A stretch of DNA of 64,000 nucleotides from Sphingomonas pseudosanguinis (GTDB lineage: Bacteria; Pseudomonadota; Alphaproteobacteria; Sphingomonadales; Sphingomonadaceae): contig NZ_JACIDH010000004.1 of NCBI RefSeq assembly GCF_014196255.1, positions 62,001 to 126,000 on the forward strand, read 5' to 3'. The notes under the pieces were generated by a model, which ran no database searches, was not told the origin of the DNA, and worked only from the letters and a program-made list of their open reading frames with translations. Position 1 is the first letter of the stretch. The number at the start of each line of letters is the position of its first letter. Shown here one piece after another: positions 8,693 to 19,485 of the stretch. The translations under genes were made by a program, and so were the position numbers.

Positions 8693-11212
8693 TTACCCGT
8701 CCAGCATCGCCCGTATCCGCGCCGCCAGGTCGGCAAAGTCGAACGGCTTGGTGATCAGCGCGACGCCGGCGTCGAGCCGCCCGCCATGGACGATCACATC
8801 GCGGGCATAGCCGGTGGTGAACAGCACCTTGAGCGCCGGGTGGAGCGACCGCGCGGCCGAGGCCAGGTCGGCACCGGTCATGCCGCCGGGCAGCACCACG
8901 TCGGAGAAGAGCAGCGCGATGCGCGATGCCTCGGGGGCCTCCAGCAGCGCGAGCGCGCTGGCGCCGTCTTCCGCCTCCAGCACGTCATAGCCCAGTTCGC
9001 GCAGCGCCTCGGTCGAATAGGCGCGGACGTCCGCGTCATCCTCGACCACCAGGATCGTCTCCGACCCCTGGACCGCGCCGCCGGGTGCGGCGGGGGCCTC
9101 GACCGGCGCTTCGACCGCACCCTCGAAGCGGGGCAGGAACAGCGAGACGCAGGTGCCCTGGCCGGGCTTGGAGTCGATCTGGACCTGTCCGCCCGATTGC
9201 TTGGCAAAGCCATAGACCATCGACAGGCCCAGACCGGTGCCCTTGCCCACTTCCTTGGTGGTGAAGAACGGCTCGAACACGCGGCCCAGCGTTGCGCGGT
9301 CCATGCCGGTGCCGGTATCGCTGACATCGATCGCGACATAGTCGCCCGGATCAGTGGGATAGGGGACCGGCCCCGCCACCATCGTCGCATGACCGTCCAG
9401 CCGGGCGTTGCGCAGCGTGATCGACAGGGTGCCGCCATGCGGCATCGCGTCGCGCGCGTTGACCGCCAGGTTCAGGATCGCGCTTTCCAGCTGGTTGGGA
9501 TCGGCCTCGGCCCGCCACAGTTCGGGCTCGGCGCGGATGTCGAGCGTCACCTGCTCGCCCAGCGTCCGGGTCAGCAGGTCGGACAGCCCGTCGACCAGCC
9601 GCACCGGGTCCACCGATTGCGGCGCCAGCGGCTGGCGGCGTGAAAAGGCGAGCAGCCGCTGGGTCAGCGTCGCGGCGCGCTTGGCCCCGGTCATGGCGTT
9701 GGTCGCGGCCCGCCTGGCGCGCGGTTGCTCGTCGGTGGGCAGCAACCGGTCGAGCATTTCCAGATTGCCGACCACGACCTGGAGCAGGTTGTTGAAGTCG
9801 TGCGCGATGCCGCCGGTCAGCTGGCCGACCGCCTCCATCTTCTGGCTCTGGCGCAGCTGCGCCTCCATATCGGCCAGCCTTTCCTGCGCGGCCAGCCGGT
9901 CGGACACGTCGGTCGCGAACTGGTACGCGCCGATCGGCGTACCGTCGGCGGCGACCAGCGGGCTGAAGCGCAGCTCATAATGCCGCTTCTCGTTCGCACG
10001 GTCGGTCAGCGCCTGGATGACCGAGAACTCCTCGCCCGCCAGCGCGCGGGTCCAGTAATCGCGCATGACCGACAGGATTTCGGGGCGCCCGGCCATCGCG
10101 TCGCCCTTGTGCTGGCCGATATGCGGGCGCAGGCCGAAGATCCGCTCGAAATCGTCCGCCGCGGCGCGGTTGATCGCCAGATAGCAATGGTCGAAGCCCA
10201 GCACCTGCACCATCGTGCCGGTCGAATCGATGATGTCGGCGAACAGCTTGCGCTCGGCCAGGGCTTCGGCGACGCGGCGCTCCAGCACGGCGTTGACGTC
10301 GCGCAGCGTCGCCTCCGCCCGGCGGCGCTCGTCGATGTCGAAGACCGAGCCGACCATGCCCAGATAGACGCCGTCGTCGATGCGCGGGATCGCGGTGACC
10401 GTCGCCCAGTGATAGCCGCCGTCGCGGTGGCGCAGGCGGAACTCCAGGTTGAACGCCACCTGGTCGCGGGTCGCGGCGCGAAAGGCGTTCTCGACCAGCG
10501 CGCGATCCTTGGCATGGATGGCCTTGATCCAGTGGAAATCCAGCCCCTGGTCGATGTCGAAACCGGTCTGGGTGGTCCAGGCGCGGTTGATGTAGACGCA
10601 GCGGCCATCGGCCTGCGTCACCCACATGATGATCGGCGCGTGATCGGCGACGTTGCGGAACCGCGCCTCGCTCTCGCGCGCGGCGACGATCGCGATCTCG
10701 CGCTCCTGCCGGTCGCGCATCCGCGCGCTGCTGTCGATCACCGTGGCCAGCACGCCGGCGGGCCGCCCCTGTTCGTCGGCGATCGGCGTATAGTCCAGGT
10801 CCAGCCAATGCTGCTCGCTGCTGCCCCGATGCTCCAGCATCATCGCCTGGTCCCGATAGGCCAGGCTCTGGCCGTTCATGCCCGACAGGACGACCTGCTC
10901 GTTGAACGCGCGCGCCTCCGGCCAGGCGTCGAGCAGGCGCGCGCCCAGAATGGCCGGATGGCGGTTGCCCGAAAAGGCGGCATAGCCGGCATTGTAGATC
11001 AGGATGCCCTCCGGCCCCCAGATCGTCGCCATCGGAATGGCCGACGACAGGGCGATGCCGATCGCCGTCATGCGGCTCTGCGGCCAGGACGCGATCGGGC
11101 CGAGCGGCGTCGCGGCCCAGTCATGGCCCGCGATCAACCGCCCCATCTCGCCGTTGCGCGCCAGAACGGCGGCAAAACCGGCGGGTATGTCGGCATGGGC
11201 AGTCGCGGTCAT
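8693..11212 (-). CDS. PAS-domain hybrid histidine kinase with C-terminal receiver
   Basis: The 839-residue sensor kinase has no membrane helix, so it is probably cytoplasmic. An N-terminal PAS-like region (about 40-165) precedes a PAS/PAC domain (about 185-295) with the [12 protein letters not shown] and [16 protein letters not shown] blocks. A third PAS region follows (about 325-440). The HisKA phospho-acceptor is H471 in [11 protein letters not shown], and the HATPase domain shows the N ([10 protein letters not shown]), G1 (DTGTGMD) and G2 ([13 protein letters not shown]) boxes. The receiver (about 715-838) has EDDADVRAY, the phospho-accepting Asp in [11 protein letters not shown], and the KPFDF lysine. 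The HAHDFNN-type H-box with a fused receiver resembles the PAS hybrid kinases common in alphaproteobacteria. No partner regulator is adjacent, so the signal and output are unknown. Confidence 0.93.
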   Translation of the reverse strand: MTATAHADIPAGFAAVLARNGEMGRLIAGHDWAATPLGPIASWPQSRMTAIGIALSSAIPMATIWGPEGILIYNAGYAAFSGNRHPAILGARLLDAWPEARAFNEQVVLSGMNGQSLAYRDQAMMLEHRGSSEQHWLDLDYTPIADEQGRPAGVLATVIDSSARMRDRQEREIAIVAARESEARFRNVADHAPIIMWVTQADGRCVYINRAWTTQTGFDIDQGLDFHWIKAIHAKDRALVENAFRAATRDQVAFNLEFRLRHRDGGYHWATVTAIPRIDDGVYLGMVGSVFDIDERRRAEATLRDVNAVLERRVAEALAERKLFADIIDSTGTMVQVLGFDHCYLAINRAAADDFERIFGLRPHIGQHKGDAMAGRPEILSVMRDYWTRALAGEEFSVIQALTDRANEKRHYELRFSPLVAADGTPIGAYQFATDVSDRLAAQERLADMEAQLRQSQKMEAVGQLTGGIAHDFNNLLQVVVGNLEMLDRLLPTDEQPRARRAATNAMTGAKRAATLTQRLLAFSRRQPLAPQSVDPVRLVDGLSDLLTRTLGEQVTLDIRAEPELWRAEADPNQLESAILNLAVNARDAMPHGGTLSITLRNARLDGHATMVAGPVPYPTDPGDYVAIDVSDTGTGMDRATLGRVFEPFFTTKEVGKGTGLGLSMVYGFAKQSGGQVQIDSKPGQGTCVSLFLPRFEGAVEAPVEAPAAPGGAVQGSETILVVEDDADVRAYSTEALRELGYDVLEAEDGASALALLEAPEASRIALLFSDVVLPGGMTGADLASAARSLHPALKVLFTTGYARDVIVHGGRLDAGVALITKPFDFADLAARIRAMLDG

Positions 11213-11435
11213 GCTTCGTCCGTCTCCCTCGAACGTGGCGCAGCCATCGCTGTAGCGTTGCTTTGTTACGAGGAACAGAGGGGGATGGCGTGATCTTGCG
11301 GCCGATCACGCGCAATTGCTCCGACAGGCGAAAACTCTGTTTTTATTGTGTTTACACTTGCCGTTGCGCGATAGGGGCACCTGGACCAGCAAGCCGCCCC
11401 AACAGGTGACGGGGAAAGCCATCCCCCCCGTCGTG

Positions 11436-12302
11436 TCAGGGCACCTTGCGAACCGGTGGCAGGGCCGCGCAGATGTCCACGCCCCCGGCCGGCACGGTGA
11501 AGAAGTCGTTCTTGCGATTCTCGCGCGACGTGATCCAGGCGGCGAAACGCGGCGACACCGTCTCGCGATACTGGAAGCGGGGCCGTTCGCCCGCCGGCAA
11601 TTCGCTCGCCAGCCTGGCCGAGACGATCGGCAGTCGCTGCGCCTCGTCCTTGTAGAAGCCCAGATCGCCCGTCCCGCGCGGCAGGGTGGACAGCGCCTCC
11701 ATGCCGTCGATCACGCGCCCCGCCACCGCGATATTGCGGTCCAGACCGCGCGGCGAATGGCCGATGATCGTATAGAGTTCGGCCCCGGTCCCCGTGCTGG
11801 GCGCCAGATCGCGCGCGACGCCGACCATGCCATAGCAGTGCGGAATCCATTCGCCGGTTGCGTTCCCCGCCAGCGGCCAGCCGTCGCGGCTATAGCCCGC
11901 CCAGGCGGCATAGGGATCGGGCCGGCTCAGCCGCGCGACCGCGCTGTTGCCGGAGCGGACATATTCCGCCGGCGGATTGGCGACGATGCCGGTGGGCAGC
12001 GGCTTCTTCTCGGTCGCGTCGCCCCATTGCGCGACGTAATTCTCCTGCACGCGGTAGACGCTGGTCCCCGCATCCCACCAATGCGCCCGTGCCAGCGCCC
12101 GGATATTGGCGACATGCACCGGCGCCTGCGCGGCGGCGAGGCGGACCGTCACCGTCCTGCCGTTCGACAGGGTGAAGACCAGCACCTCGTCATCGGGAAC
12201 CGCGATCCAGTCGCCGGGCAGCGGATCGCTCGCCTGGGCGGCGGGAGCGGGGGCGGGCGAGGCCTGCGTCAGAAGCGCGGCGAGCAGAAGCGCGATCGTC
12301 AT
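11436..12302 (-). CDS. exported cyclophilin-type peptidyl-prolyl isomerase
   Basis: This 288-residue protein has a signal peptide (MTIALLLAALLTQAS, cleavage near 20-30) and a cyclophilin-like domain that would catalyse proline isomerisation in periplasmic protein folding. It shows the family's early strand (FTLSNGRTVTVRL), APVHVANIRALARAHWWDAGTSVYRVQENYVAQWGD (matching the FHRVIxxFMIQGGD region), and the GMVGVARDL and ELYTIIGHSPRGLDRNIAVAGRVIDGMEAL blocks. It has extra segments relative to small cyclophilins, and the active-site region is divergent (YRVQENYVAQWGD rather than FHRVI..QGG). I chose the ATG at 12302 to include the signal peptide. It stands alone, with the tRNA gene behind it on the opposite strand. 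Confidence 0.88.
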   Translation of the reverse strand: MTIALLLAALLTQASPAPAPAAQASDPLPGDWIAVPDDEVLVFTLSNGRTVTVRLAAAQAPVHVANIRALARAHWWDAGTSVYRVQENYVAQWGDATEKKPLPTGIVANPPAEYVRSGNSAVARLSRPDPYAAWAGYSRDGWPLAGNATGEWIPHCYGMVGVARDLAPSTGTGAELYTIIGHSPRGLDRNIAVAGRVIDGMEALSTLPRGTGDLGFYKDEAQRLPIVSARLASELPAGERPRFQYRETVSPRFAAWITSRENRKNDFFTVPAGGVDICAALPPVRKVP

Positions 12303-12398
12303 GACGCATGAGACTGCCCCAGCCGCCCGCCCCACGCAATCGCTTGCGCGAGGCCGAGAAGCGCATTAGGGGCGCGTGTTCCAGGCATGAACACATGC

Positions 12399-12489
12399 GG
12401 AGCGGTGGCCGAGTGGTCGAAGGCGCTCGCCTGGAAAGTGAGTATACGGCAAAACCGTATCGAGGGTTCGAATCCCTCCCGCTCCGCCA
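12399..12489 (+). tRNA. tRNA-Ser (anticodon GGA)
   Basis: The 91-base sequence folds as a class II tRNA. The acceptor stem GGAGCGG (12399-12405) pairs with CCGCTCC (12479-12485), followed by discriminator G and an encoded CCA. The D arm (GGCCGAGTGGTCGAAGGC), anticodon loop CTGGAAA with anticodon GGA, long variable arm (GTATACGGCAAAACCGTAT) and T arm (GAGGGTTCGAATCCCTC) are all clear. The long variable arm and the anticodon identify serine, codons UCC/UCU. It is intact and has no integrase nearby. Confidence 0.97.
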
Positions 12490-12502
12490 TCTCTGCCCCT
12501 CA

Positions 12503-12958
12503 TCACCGCGTCGGAAAGGTCCGGCTGCTCTTCACCACGCCATAAGCGAAGGTCGTGTCGAGGCTGGCGATGCCGGGGATGGCGTGCATCTCGCGGCGGA
12601 TGAAGATCTCATAGGCTTCCAGGTCGGCGACGATGACGCGCAGCAGATAGTCGGCGTCGCCGGTCAGCAGGTGGCAGTCCATCACTTCGTCCAGCTGGCG
12701 GATGGCGTCCTCGAATTGCTGCACCAGCGCGCGGCCGTGGCGTTCGAGGCGGACGCGGATGAAGGCGGTGACGGGCAGGCCGTATAGCCGCTGGTCGACG
12801 ATCGCGGCATAGCCCTGAATCACCCCCGCCTCTTCGAGCAGGCGCACGCGGCGTAGGCAGGGGGAAGGGGACAGGTTGACCTGTTCGGACAGGTCCTGGT
12901 TGGTGAGGCGACCGTCCTGCTGGAGCAGGCGGATGATCTGCCGGTCTTTCGCGTCCAT
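12503..12958 (-). CDS. Lrp/AsnC-family regulator, probable MdeR-like activator
   Basis: This 151-residue transcription factor has the Lrp/AsnC layout: an N-terminal helix-turn-helix (about 1-50; DAKDRQIIRLLQQDGRLTNQ, LSEQVNLSPSPCLRRVRLLE) and a C-terminal RAM effector domain (about 65-140). I chose the ATG at 12958; the frame is open further upstream, but the Lrp homology starts exactly there. It is divergent from the methionine gamma-lyase gene with 112 bases between them. In Pseudomonas putida the mdeR-mdeA pair has the same arrangement, MdeR being an Lrp-type activator responding to methionine. By that analogy this gene probably controls its neighbour. An Lrp-like box lies at 12968-12982. 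Confidence 0.9.
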   Translation of the reverse strand: MDAKDRQIIRLLQQDGRLTNQDLSEQVNLSPSPCLRRVRLLEEAGVIQGYAAIVDQRLYGLPVTAFIRVRLERHGRALVQQFEDAIRQLDEVMDCHLLTGDADYLLRVIVADLEAYEIFIRREMHAIPGIASLDTTFAYGVVKSSRTFPTR

Positions 12959-12967
12959 GACCGACCT

Positions 12968-12982
12968 TAGCAGATTCTGCCA
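12968..12982. promoter_or_regulatory. candidate Lrp-type binding site
   Basis: TAGCAGATTCTGCCA contains the palindrome GCAGATTCTGC and matches 12 of 15 positions of the published E. coli Lrp consensus (YAGHAWATTWTDCTR). It lies ten bases before the start of the Lrp-type gene, in the divergent promoter region shared with the methionine gamma-lyase gene. Confidence 0.4.
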
Positions 12983-13070
12983 AGCCAGGCGCGATTTCTG
13001 GCGGAAAACGCAATTTCGGCGGGGACGCTTCGTCATAGGATGCGGTCTTGGCGGACAGGAAGGCCCCGAT

Positions 13071-14261
13071 ATGACCAAGCATGCCGAACTCAGCTTCGCG
13101 ACGGCGGCGATCCATCATGGCTATGACCCGCTCGACCATGACGGTGCGCTGACCCCGCCGCTGCACCTGACCTCGACCTTCGCCTTCGAAAGCGCGGAGG
13201 ACGGCGCGGCGCGGTTTTCGGGCGAGCGGCCGGGCCATGTCTATAGCCGCATCTCCAACCCGACGCTCGACCTGCTGGAGCGGCGCATCGCCCATCTTGA
13301 GGGCGCGGAGGCGGCGCTGGCGACCGCGTCGGGCATGGGTGCGATCACCGCGACGCTGTGGACGCTGCTGCGGCCGGGCGATGAGATCCTGACCGACATC
13401 ACGCTTTATGGCTGTACCTTCGCCTTCATGCAGCATGGTCTGGGGCGCTTCGGCATCCGCGTGACCCATGTCGATATGACCGATCTGGCGGCGGTCGCGG
13501 CGGCGTTCGGCCCCGACACCCGGCTCGTCTATTTCGAGACGCCCGCCAATCCCAATATGCGGCTGGTCGACATCGCGGCGGTCTGCAGGCTCGCCAAGGC
13601 GCATGGCGCGTGGAGCGTGGTCGACAACACCTATTCGACGCCGGTCATTACCCGCCCGGTCACGCTGGGCGCGGACTTCGTCGTGCATTCGGCGACGAAA
13701 TATCTGGGCGGTCATGGCGATCTGGTCGCCGGGGTCGTGCTGGGTCGTGCGGAGGACATTCAGCAGATCCGATTGTTCGGGCTGAAGGACATGACGGGCG
13801 CGGTGCTGTCGCCGTTCAACGCCATGCTGATCCTGCGCGGGCTGAAGACGCTGGAGCTGCGGGTCGAGCGCCATGCCGCATCGGCGATGACGATCGCAAC
13901 CCGGCTGGAGGCACATCCGGCGGTCAGTGCGGTCCATTATCCCGGCCTCGCCAGCTTCGCCCAGCGCGATCTGGCCGCGCGGCAGATGGCGTTGCCCGGC
14001 GGCATGATCGCGTTCCAACTGCATAGTGGTTATGAGGGCGGCAAGCGCGTGATGAACCGCCTGACGCTGATCACCCGCGCGGTGTCGCTGGGCGATGCCG
14101 AGACGCTGATCCAGCATCCCGCCAGCATGACCCATTCGACCTATCCGGTCGAACAGCTGATCGCGCATGGCGTGATGCCCGATCTGGTCCGGCTGTCGGT
14201 CGGGCTGGAGGACCCCAAGGACATCTGGGCCGATCTGGAGCAGGCGCTGGTGGAGGAGTGA
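13071..14261 (+). CDS. mdeA: PLP-dependent methionine gamma-lyase
   Basis: This enzyme would cleave L-methionine to methanethiol, 2-oxobutyrate and ammonia. The 396-residue protein is a Cys/Met-metabolism PLP enzyme. The PLP lysine is K210 (HSATKYLGGHGD), the phosphate-binding SGMGA loop is at 88-92, and Y113 is conserved. Residue C115 in LYGCTFAF corresponds to the cysteine (Cys116 in P. putida) that marks methionine gamma-lyases against cystathionine lyases and synthases. The ATG at 13071 is the first one consistent with family length. Divergent pairing with an Lrp-type regulator supports methionine-responsive expression. A cystathionine gamma-lyase role is the main alternative. Confidence 0.88.
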   Translation: MTKHAELSFATAAIHHGYDPLDHDGALTPPLHLTSTFAFESAEDGAARFSGERPGHVYSRISNPTLDLLERRIAHLEGAEAALATASGMGAITATLWTLLRPGDEILTDITLYGCTFAFMQHGLGRFGIRVTHVDMTDLAAVAAAFGPDTRLVYFETPANPNMRLVDIAAVCRLAKAHGAWSVVDNTYSTPVITRPVTLGADFVVHSATKYLGGHGDLVAGVVLGRAEDIQQIRLFGLKDMTGAVLSPFNAMLILRGLKTLELRVERHAASAMTIATRLEAHPAVSAVHYPGLASFAQRDLAARQMALPGGMIAFQLHSGYEGGKRVMNRLTLITRAVSLGDAETLIQHPASMTHSTYPVEQLIAHGVMPDLVRLSVGLEDPKDIWADLEQALVEE

Positions 14262-14538
14262 GGCCGCGCGTCGAGCGAGTCGGTGCCGTGGCTTTACGGG
14301 GGGCGATCATCCTCGATCTGGCCCGCATTTTATGCCGCGGAACAAGGTGGCAATGATAAGTCCTTGTAATGCTTACGCTATCAAGCCGATTTGGTATTGG
14401 CAAGAAACAGGTAAGAAATTGATGGGTTATAATCAAGACATTGAGAAGATGATGTCGTAATGAAGTAGTTTTAAGATTTAAGAATATTTCAATCGAGCAA
14501 GTGTATCCCCCAGATCAACAATAGCCATCGGGGGGTGC
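14262..14538 (+). promoter_or_regulatory. A+T-rich leader of the first TonB receptor gene
   Basis: This 277-base spacer switches from high GC to A+T-rich from about 14345 to 14515, in sharp contrast to its surroundings. It contains a perfect TATAAT at 14428-14433, about 105 bases before the start, but no convincing -35 at standard spacing. The start codon is preceded by a run of six G. I see no open frame in it; a long 5' leader is the simplest reading. Confidence 0.45.
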
Positions 14539-16989
14539 ATGAAGGTTAATTGGATTTTACTGGCCGCCGCATCGGCGATCGCCATGCCCGCTCAAGCACA
14601 GACCGCGCCGGAACACGCCAAGACGGCTGAACAGGATGTGGTGACCACCGGCGTCGCCAAGGGCCGCGACCGGTTGGACAGCGCGACATCGACCAGTTCG
14701 CTGCGTGAGGCGGAGATCGCCCGACTGGCACCGCGTTCGATCGGCGAATTGCTGCGCGACATTCCCGGCATCTTCGCCGAGGCGCCCAATGGCGAGAGCA
14801 TCGCCAACATCACCATCCGCGGCCTGCCGCTATCCTCGTCGGGCGCCAAGTTCGTCCAGCTGCAGGAAGACGGTCTGCCGGTCATGGAGTTCGGCGACAT
14901 ATTGGGCGCCAGCTCGGACAGCTTCATGCGAGTCGACCTGAACCTGGCGCAGGTGGAGGCGATCCGGGGCGGTTCGGCCTCGACCTTCGCGTCCAATTCG
15001 CCCGGCGGCATCATCAACTTCATCTCGAAGACCGGCGAGCAGGAAGGCGGCGCCGTCGCGCTGACCGCCGGACTCGATTTCGACCAGTATCGCGCCGACT
15101 TCGATTATGGCGGGCGGCTGGCGAGCAATCTGCGCTTCCATATCGGTGGCTTCTACCGCCAGGGCGAAGGTCCGCGTCGTACCGGCTTCGACGGGCAGAA
15201 GGGCGGTCAGATCAAGACCAATGTCACGCGCGAGTTCGCCGGCGGCTATATCCGCTTCTACGGCAAGTATCTGGACGATCGTTCGCCCTTTTACGAGGCG
15301 GTGCCGTTCCGCGTGACGGGCACCAACGAAAAGCCCGCATTGTCCGCCATCCCCAATTTCGACCCGACCCGCGACACGCTGTTGTCCAGCCGGTTCCAGT
15401 CGCTGCTGATCATGGACGGCGACAATCGCCCGGTGCTGGAGGATATGCGCGACGGCCAGCGGGTGAAGGAGCAGGCGTTCGGGCTGGAAAGCCAGTTCGG
15501 CCTGGCCGACTGGACGATCACCGAGCGCTTCCGCATCGCCGGTCGCTCGGGCGGGCTGATCGGTCCGTCGGGCAGCCAGATCCTGTCGCCCGCCGCCGCG
15601 CTGACCCGGCTGGGGGCGACCGGCGGCACGTTCCGCTACGCCAATGGCCCCAATGCGGGGCAGGTGATCGCCGATCCGAGCGCGCTGAACGACAACGGCC
15701 TGATCGGCGTGCTCGCGATCCGGGATCGCCACCAGCAGGACATCGGCAACATCACCAACGACATTCGCGCCAGCCGCGTCTGGGAGGTCGCGGGCGGCAG
15801 CCTGACGACGACCGCCGGCTGGTATTCGGCGCGCCAGTCGATCGACACGACCTCGATGTACGCGGTCGCGGTGTCGGAAATCCGGGGCGGCGGCGATGCG
15901 GCGCTGCTCGATGTGTTCGACGGCACCGGCATCGCGCGGACGCAGAACGGCATCTATGCCTATAACGCGCTGTCGGGGACGCAGCGGCGGACGACGCGCC
16001 TGCGCTATACGGTCAATGCGCCCTTCGCCTCGGCCAATTTCCGCACCGGCCGCCTGTCGGTCGGTGCCAGCCTGCGCTATGATCGCGGCACGGCGCGCGG
16101 CACGCTGTATGGCGTCGAGTTGGGCCAGGGAAGGGTGGGGCAGATCGCCTTCGACCTGAACGGCGACGGCACGATCAGTTCGCCCGAACGGCGCGTCGGC
16201 GTCACGCCCAATGATGCGCCCGCCTTCGTCGATTATGACTATGGCTATCTGTCCTATTCGGCGAGCGTCAATTTCCGCGTGGCCGAACCCTTCTCGGCCT
16301 TTGCCCGCTATAGCCGGGGTGCGCGTGCCAATGCCGATCGCCTGGCTTTCGGCACGGTGATCGACGCGGCGACGGGCCGGCTGACCGATCCCAGCGCCGC
16401 CTATGATCCGGTCAAGCAGGCCGAGCTGGGCGTGAAGTTCCGTCAGGACTGGATCGCGCTGAACCTGACCGCCTTCCATGTCGAGAGCAATGACACCAAT
16501 GTCGATAACTCGACCAAGCTGGCGCTCTCGCGGCGCTATCGCTCCAAGGGGCTGGAGTTCGAGGGGCGGGTCAGCCAGGGGCTGTTCAGCCTGGCGGGCG
16601 GTGCCACCTATACGACCGCCGAGATCGTCGCCGATCGCCTGAACGCCGCCGTGGTGGGCAACACGCCGCGCCACCAGGCCAATCTGATCTTCCAGGCCAC
16701 GCCGCAGATCAGCAATGACCGGTTCGCGCTGGGGGCGGTGTTCATCGGCACGACCAAGAGCTTCGCGCAGGACAGCAATCTGCTGCGCATGCCCGGCTAT
16801 GTCACCACCAATGCCTTCGTGCAGGTGCGCCCGGTCGACCGGCTGCTCCTGTCGCTGAACGCGACCAACCTGTTCGACGTCGTGGCGGTCACCAGCATCG
16901 AGGAGGACCGCATCCCCGCGACCGGTCTGCTGCGCGCCCGCCTGCTCAACGGCCGGGCGATCTCGGCCACCGCACGCTTCGACTTCTGA
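14539..16989 (+). CDS. TonB-dependent receptor, paralogue 1 of 3
   Basis: This 816-residue outer-membrane receptor starts with a signal peptide (1-21, ending AMPAQAQ). A TonB-box-like segment (DVVTTGVAKGRDRLDSATS) follows, then the plug domain (about 45-165; IGELLRDIPGIFAEA, NITIRGLPLSSSGAKFVQLQ, VEAIRGGSASTFASNSPGG) and a 22-strand-type barrel ending in an aromatic residue (ISATARFDF). It shares these blocks closely with the receptors at 23047 and 26831, so the three are recent paralogues. The substrate is unknown. No sigma/anti-sigma pair adjoins it and the receptor lacks an N-terminal STN signalling domain. A strong hairpin follows the stop (16997-17030). Confidence 0.93.
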   Translation: MKVNWILLAAASAIAMPAQAQTAPEHAKTAEQDVVTTGVAKGRDRLDSATSTSSLREAEIARLAPRSIGELLRDIPGIFAEAPNGESIANITIRGLPLSSSGAKFVQLQEDGLPVMEFGDILGASSDSFMRVDLNLAQVEAIRGGSASTFASNSPGGIINFISKTGEQEGGAVALTAGLDFDQYRADFDYGGRLASNLRFHIGGFYRQGEGPRRTGFDGQKGGQIKTNVTREFAGGYIRFYGKYLDDRSPFYEAVPFRVTGTNEKPALSAIPNFDPTRDTLLSSRFQSLLIMDGDNRPVLEDMRDGQRVKEQAFGLESQFGLADWTITERFRIAGRSGGLIGPSGSQILSPAAALTRLGATGGTFRYANGPNAGQVIADPSALNDNGLIGVLAIRDRHQQDIGNITNDIRASRVWEVAGGSLTTTAGWYSARQSIDTTSMYAVAVSEIRGGGDAALLDVFDGTGIARTQNGIYAYNALSGTQRRTTRLRYTVNAPFASANFRTGRLSVGASLRYDRGTARGTLYGVELGQGRVGQIAFDLNGDGTISSPERRVGVTPNDAPAFVDYDYGYLSYSASVNFRVAEPFSAFARYSRGARANADRLAFGTVIDAATGRLTDPSAAYDPVKQAELGVKFRQDWIALNLTAFHVESNDTNVDNSTKLALSRRYRSKGLEFEGRVSQGLFSLAGGATYTTAEIVADRLNAAVVGNTPRHQANLIFQATPQISNDRFALGAVFIGTTKSFAQDSNLLRMPGYVTTNAFVQVRPVDRLLLSLNATNLFDVVAVTSIEEDRIPATGLLRARLLNGRAISATARFDF

Positions 16990-16996
16990 GGCCGCG

Positions 16997-17030
16997 CCTC
17001 ACGCTCCCCCAAGACCGGGGGAGCGTGAGG
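16997..17030 (+). terminator. strong hairpin after TonB receptor 1
   Basis: A perfect 14-bp stem, CCTCACGCTCCCCC paired with GGGGGAGCGTGAGG, encloses an AAGACC loop and begins seven bases after the stop codon. No T run follows, so it may act as an mRNA 3' stabiliser or a Rho-assisted terminator rather than a classical intrinsic terminator. Confidence 0.6.
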
Positions 17031-17121
17031 ATCGCCCGTCGCGGGCGTCCGCCGGGCCGGGTTCGGCCCCAAGTCGTTCGCGCATATGGGCTTTTGGACT
17101 GATCCCGGTTAGGTTGGCGCG

Positions 17122-19029
<1,908 letters not shown>

Positions 19030-19089
19030 GGCGTGATGACTAAGACGGACTCCCCCCTCCCCTTCAGGGGAGGGGCCGGGGGTGGGGCA

Positions 19090-19118
19090 GCTCCGCAAGC
19101 ATGGGGCCCGTGGCGAGG
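19090..19118 (+). repeat. 29-bp direct repeat flanking a homopolymer palindrome, left copy
   Basis: The 29 bases beginning GCTCCGCAAGCATGGGGCCC and ending GTGGCGAGG occur here and again, identically, at 19175-19203. The copies are 85 bases apart and bracket the C/G homopolymer block. Confidence 0.9.
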
Positions 19119-19120
19119 GG

Positions 19121-19174
19121 CCCCCCCCCCCCCCCCCCCCCCCGGGGGGGGGGGGGGGGGGGGGGGCCCCCCCC
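19121..19174. repeat. C(23)-G(23)-C(8) homopolymer palindrome, suspected artefact
   Basis: Twenty-three C (19121-19143) are followed by 23 G (19144-19166) and then 8 C (19167-19174), with GGGG just before. The first two runs form a perfect palindrome with no loop. Such a structure is hard to replicate and to sequence. Poly-G is also the no-signal output of two-colour Illumina chemistry, so a mis-assembled join is likely. Confidence 0.85.
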
Positions 19175-19203
19175 GCTCCGCAAGCATGGGGCCCGTGGCG
19201 AGG
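19175..19203 (+). repeat. 29-bp direct repeat flanking a homopolymer palindrome, right copy
   Basis: Second identical copy of the unit at 19090-19118. The sequence after it (CCCCACCCCAACCCC) reads as the inverted partner of the GGGGGTGGGG before the first copy, so the whole block is an imperfect inverted repeat around the homopolymers. Confidence 0.9.
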
Positions 19204-19293
19204 CCCCACCCCAACCCCTCCCCTGAAGGGGAGGGGCTCGTCTTGGCTTCCTGCAGTGTCATCATGGTCCAGGCCGGATCGACATTCCTCCTA

Positions 19294-19435
19294 TTCCTCC
19301 CCTGGAAGGGGAGGTGGCAGGCCGACAGGCCTGACGGAGGGGTGTTCCGGGCGGAGAGTTTGGGACTATAGCCATGGCCGGGGACACCCCTCCACCATGC
19401 TTCGCATGGTCCTCCTCCTCTTACAGGGGAGGAAA
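19294..19435. repeat. composite palindromic intergenic repeat, copy B
   Basis: The order is CCTCCCCTGGAAGGGGAGG, GGCAGGCCGACAGGCCTGAC, GGAGGGGTGTT, a divergent centre of about 35 bases, GACACCCCTCC, ACCATGCTTCGCATGGT, and CTTACAGGGGAGG. This matches the reverse complement of copy A (7404-7541) module by module. It lies between convergent genes and could terminate both. Confidence 0.8.
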
Positions 19436-19485
19436 GATAGGGGGCGGTCTGAACGTCTATCCGGGCCCAGGCCCTGAAAACGGCG

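Larger units (their letters stand above)
19030..19485. other. 456-bp intergenic region of palindromic and homopolymer sequence
   Basis: No gene is visible between these convergent genes. From left to right the region holds a CCCTCCCCTTCAGGGGAGGGG palindrome, a 29-base repeat unit (19090-19118), a C/G homopolymer palindrome (19121-19174), the repeat unit again (19175-19203), an inverted copy of the first palindrome (about 19207-19233), about 60 bases of ordinary sequence, and composite repeat copy B (19294-19435). Confidence 0.8.

Noticed and set aside
12399..12489. tRNA-Ser as an integration site for an island
   Set aside because: The tRNA is complete, there is no integrase or direct-repeat copy of its 3' end in the window, and the flanking genes are core-type.
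12876..13070. An N-terminal extension of methionine gamma-lyase
   Set aside because: It runs over the start of the divergent Lrp gene and has no family similarity; the ATG at 13071 matches the usual length.
19048..19233. CRISPR-like array from the two 29-base direct repeats
   Set aside because: Only two copies, and the spacer is a C/G homopolymer palindrome; no cas genes are present.
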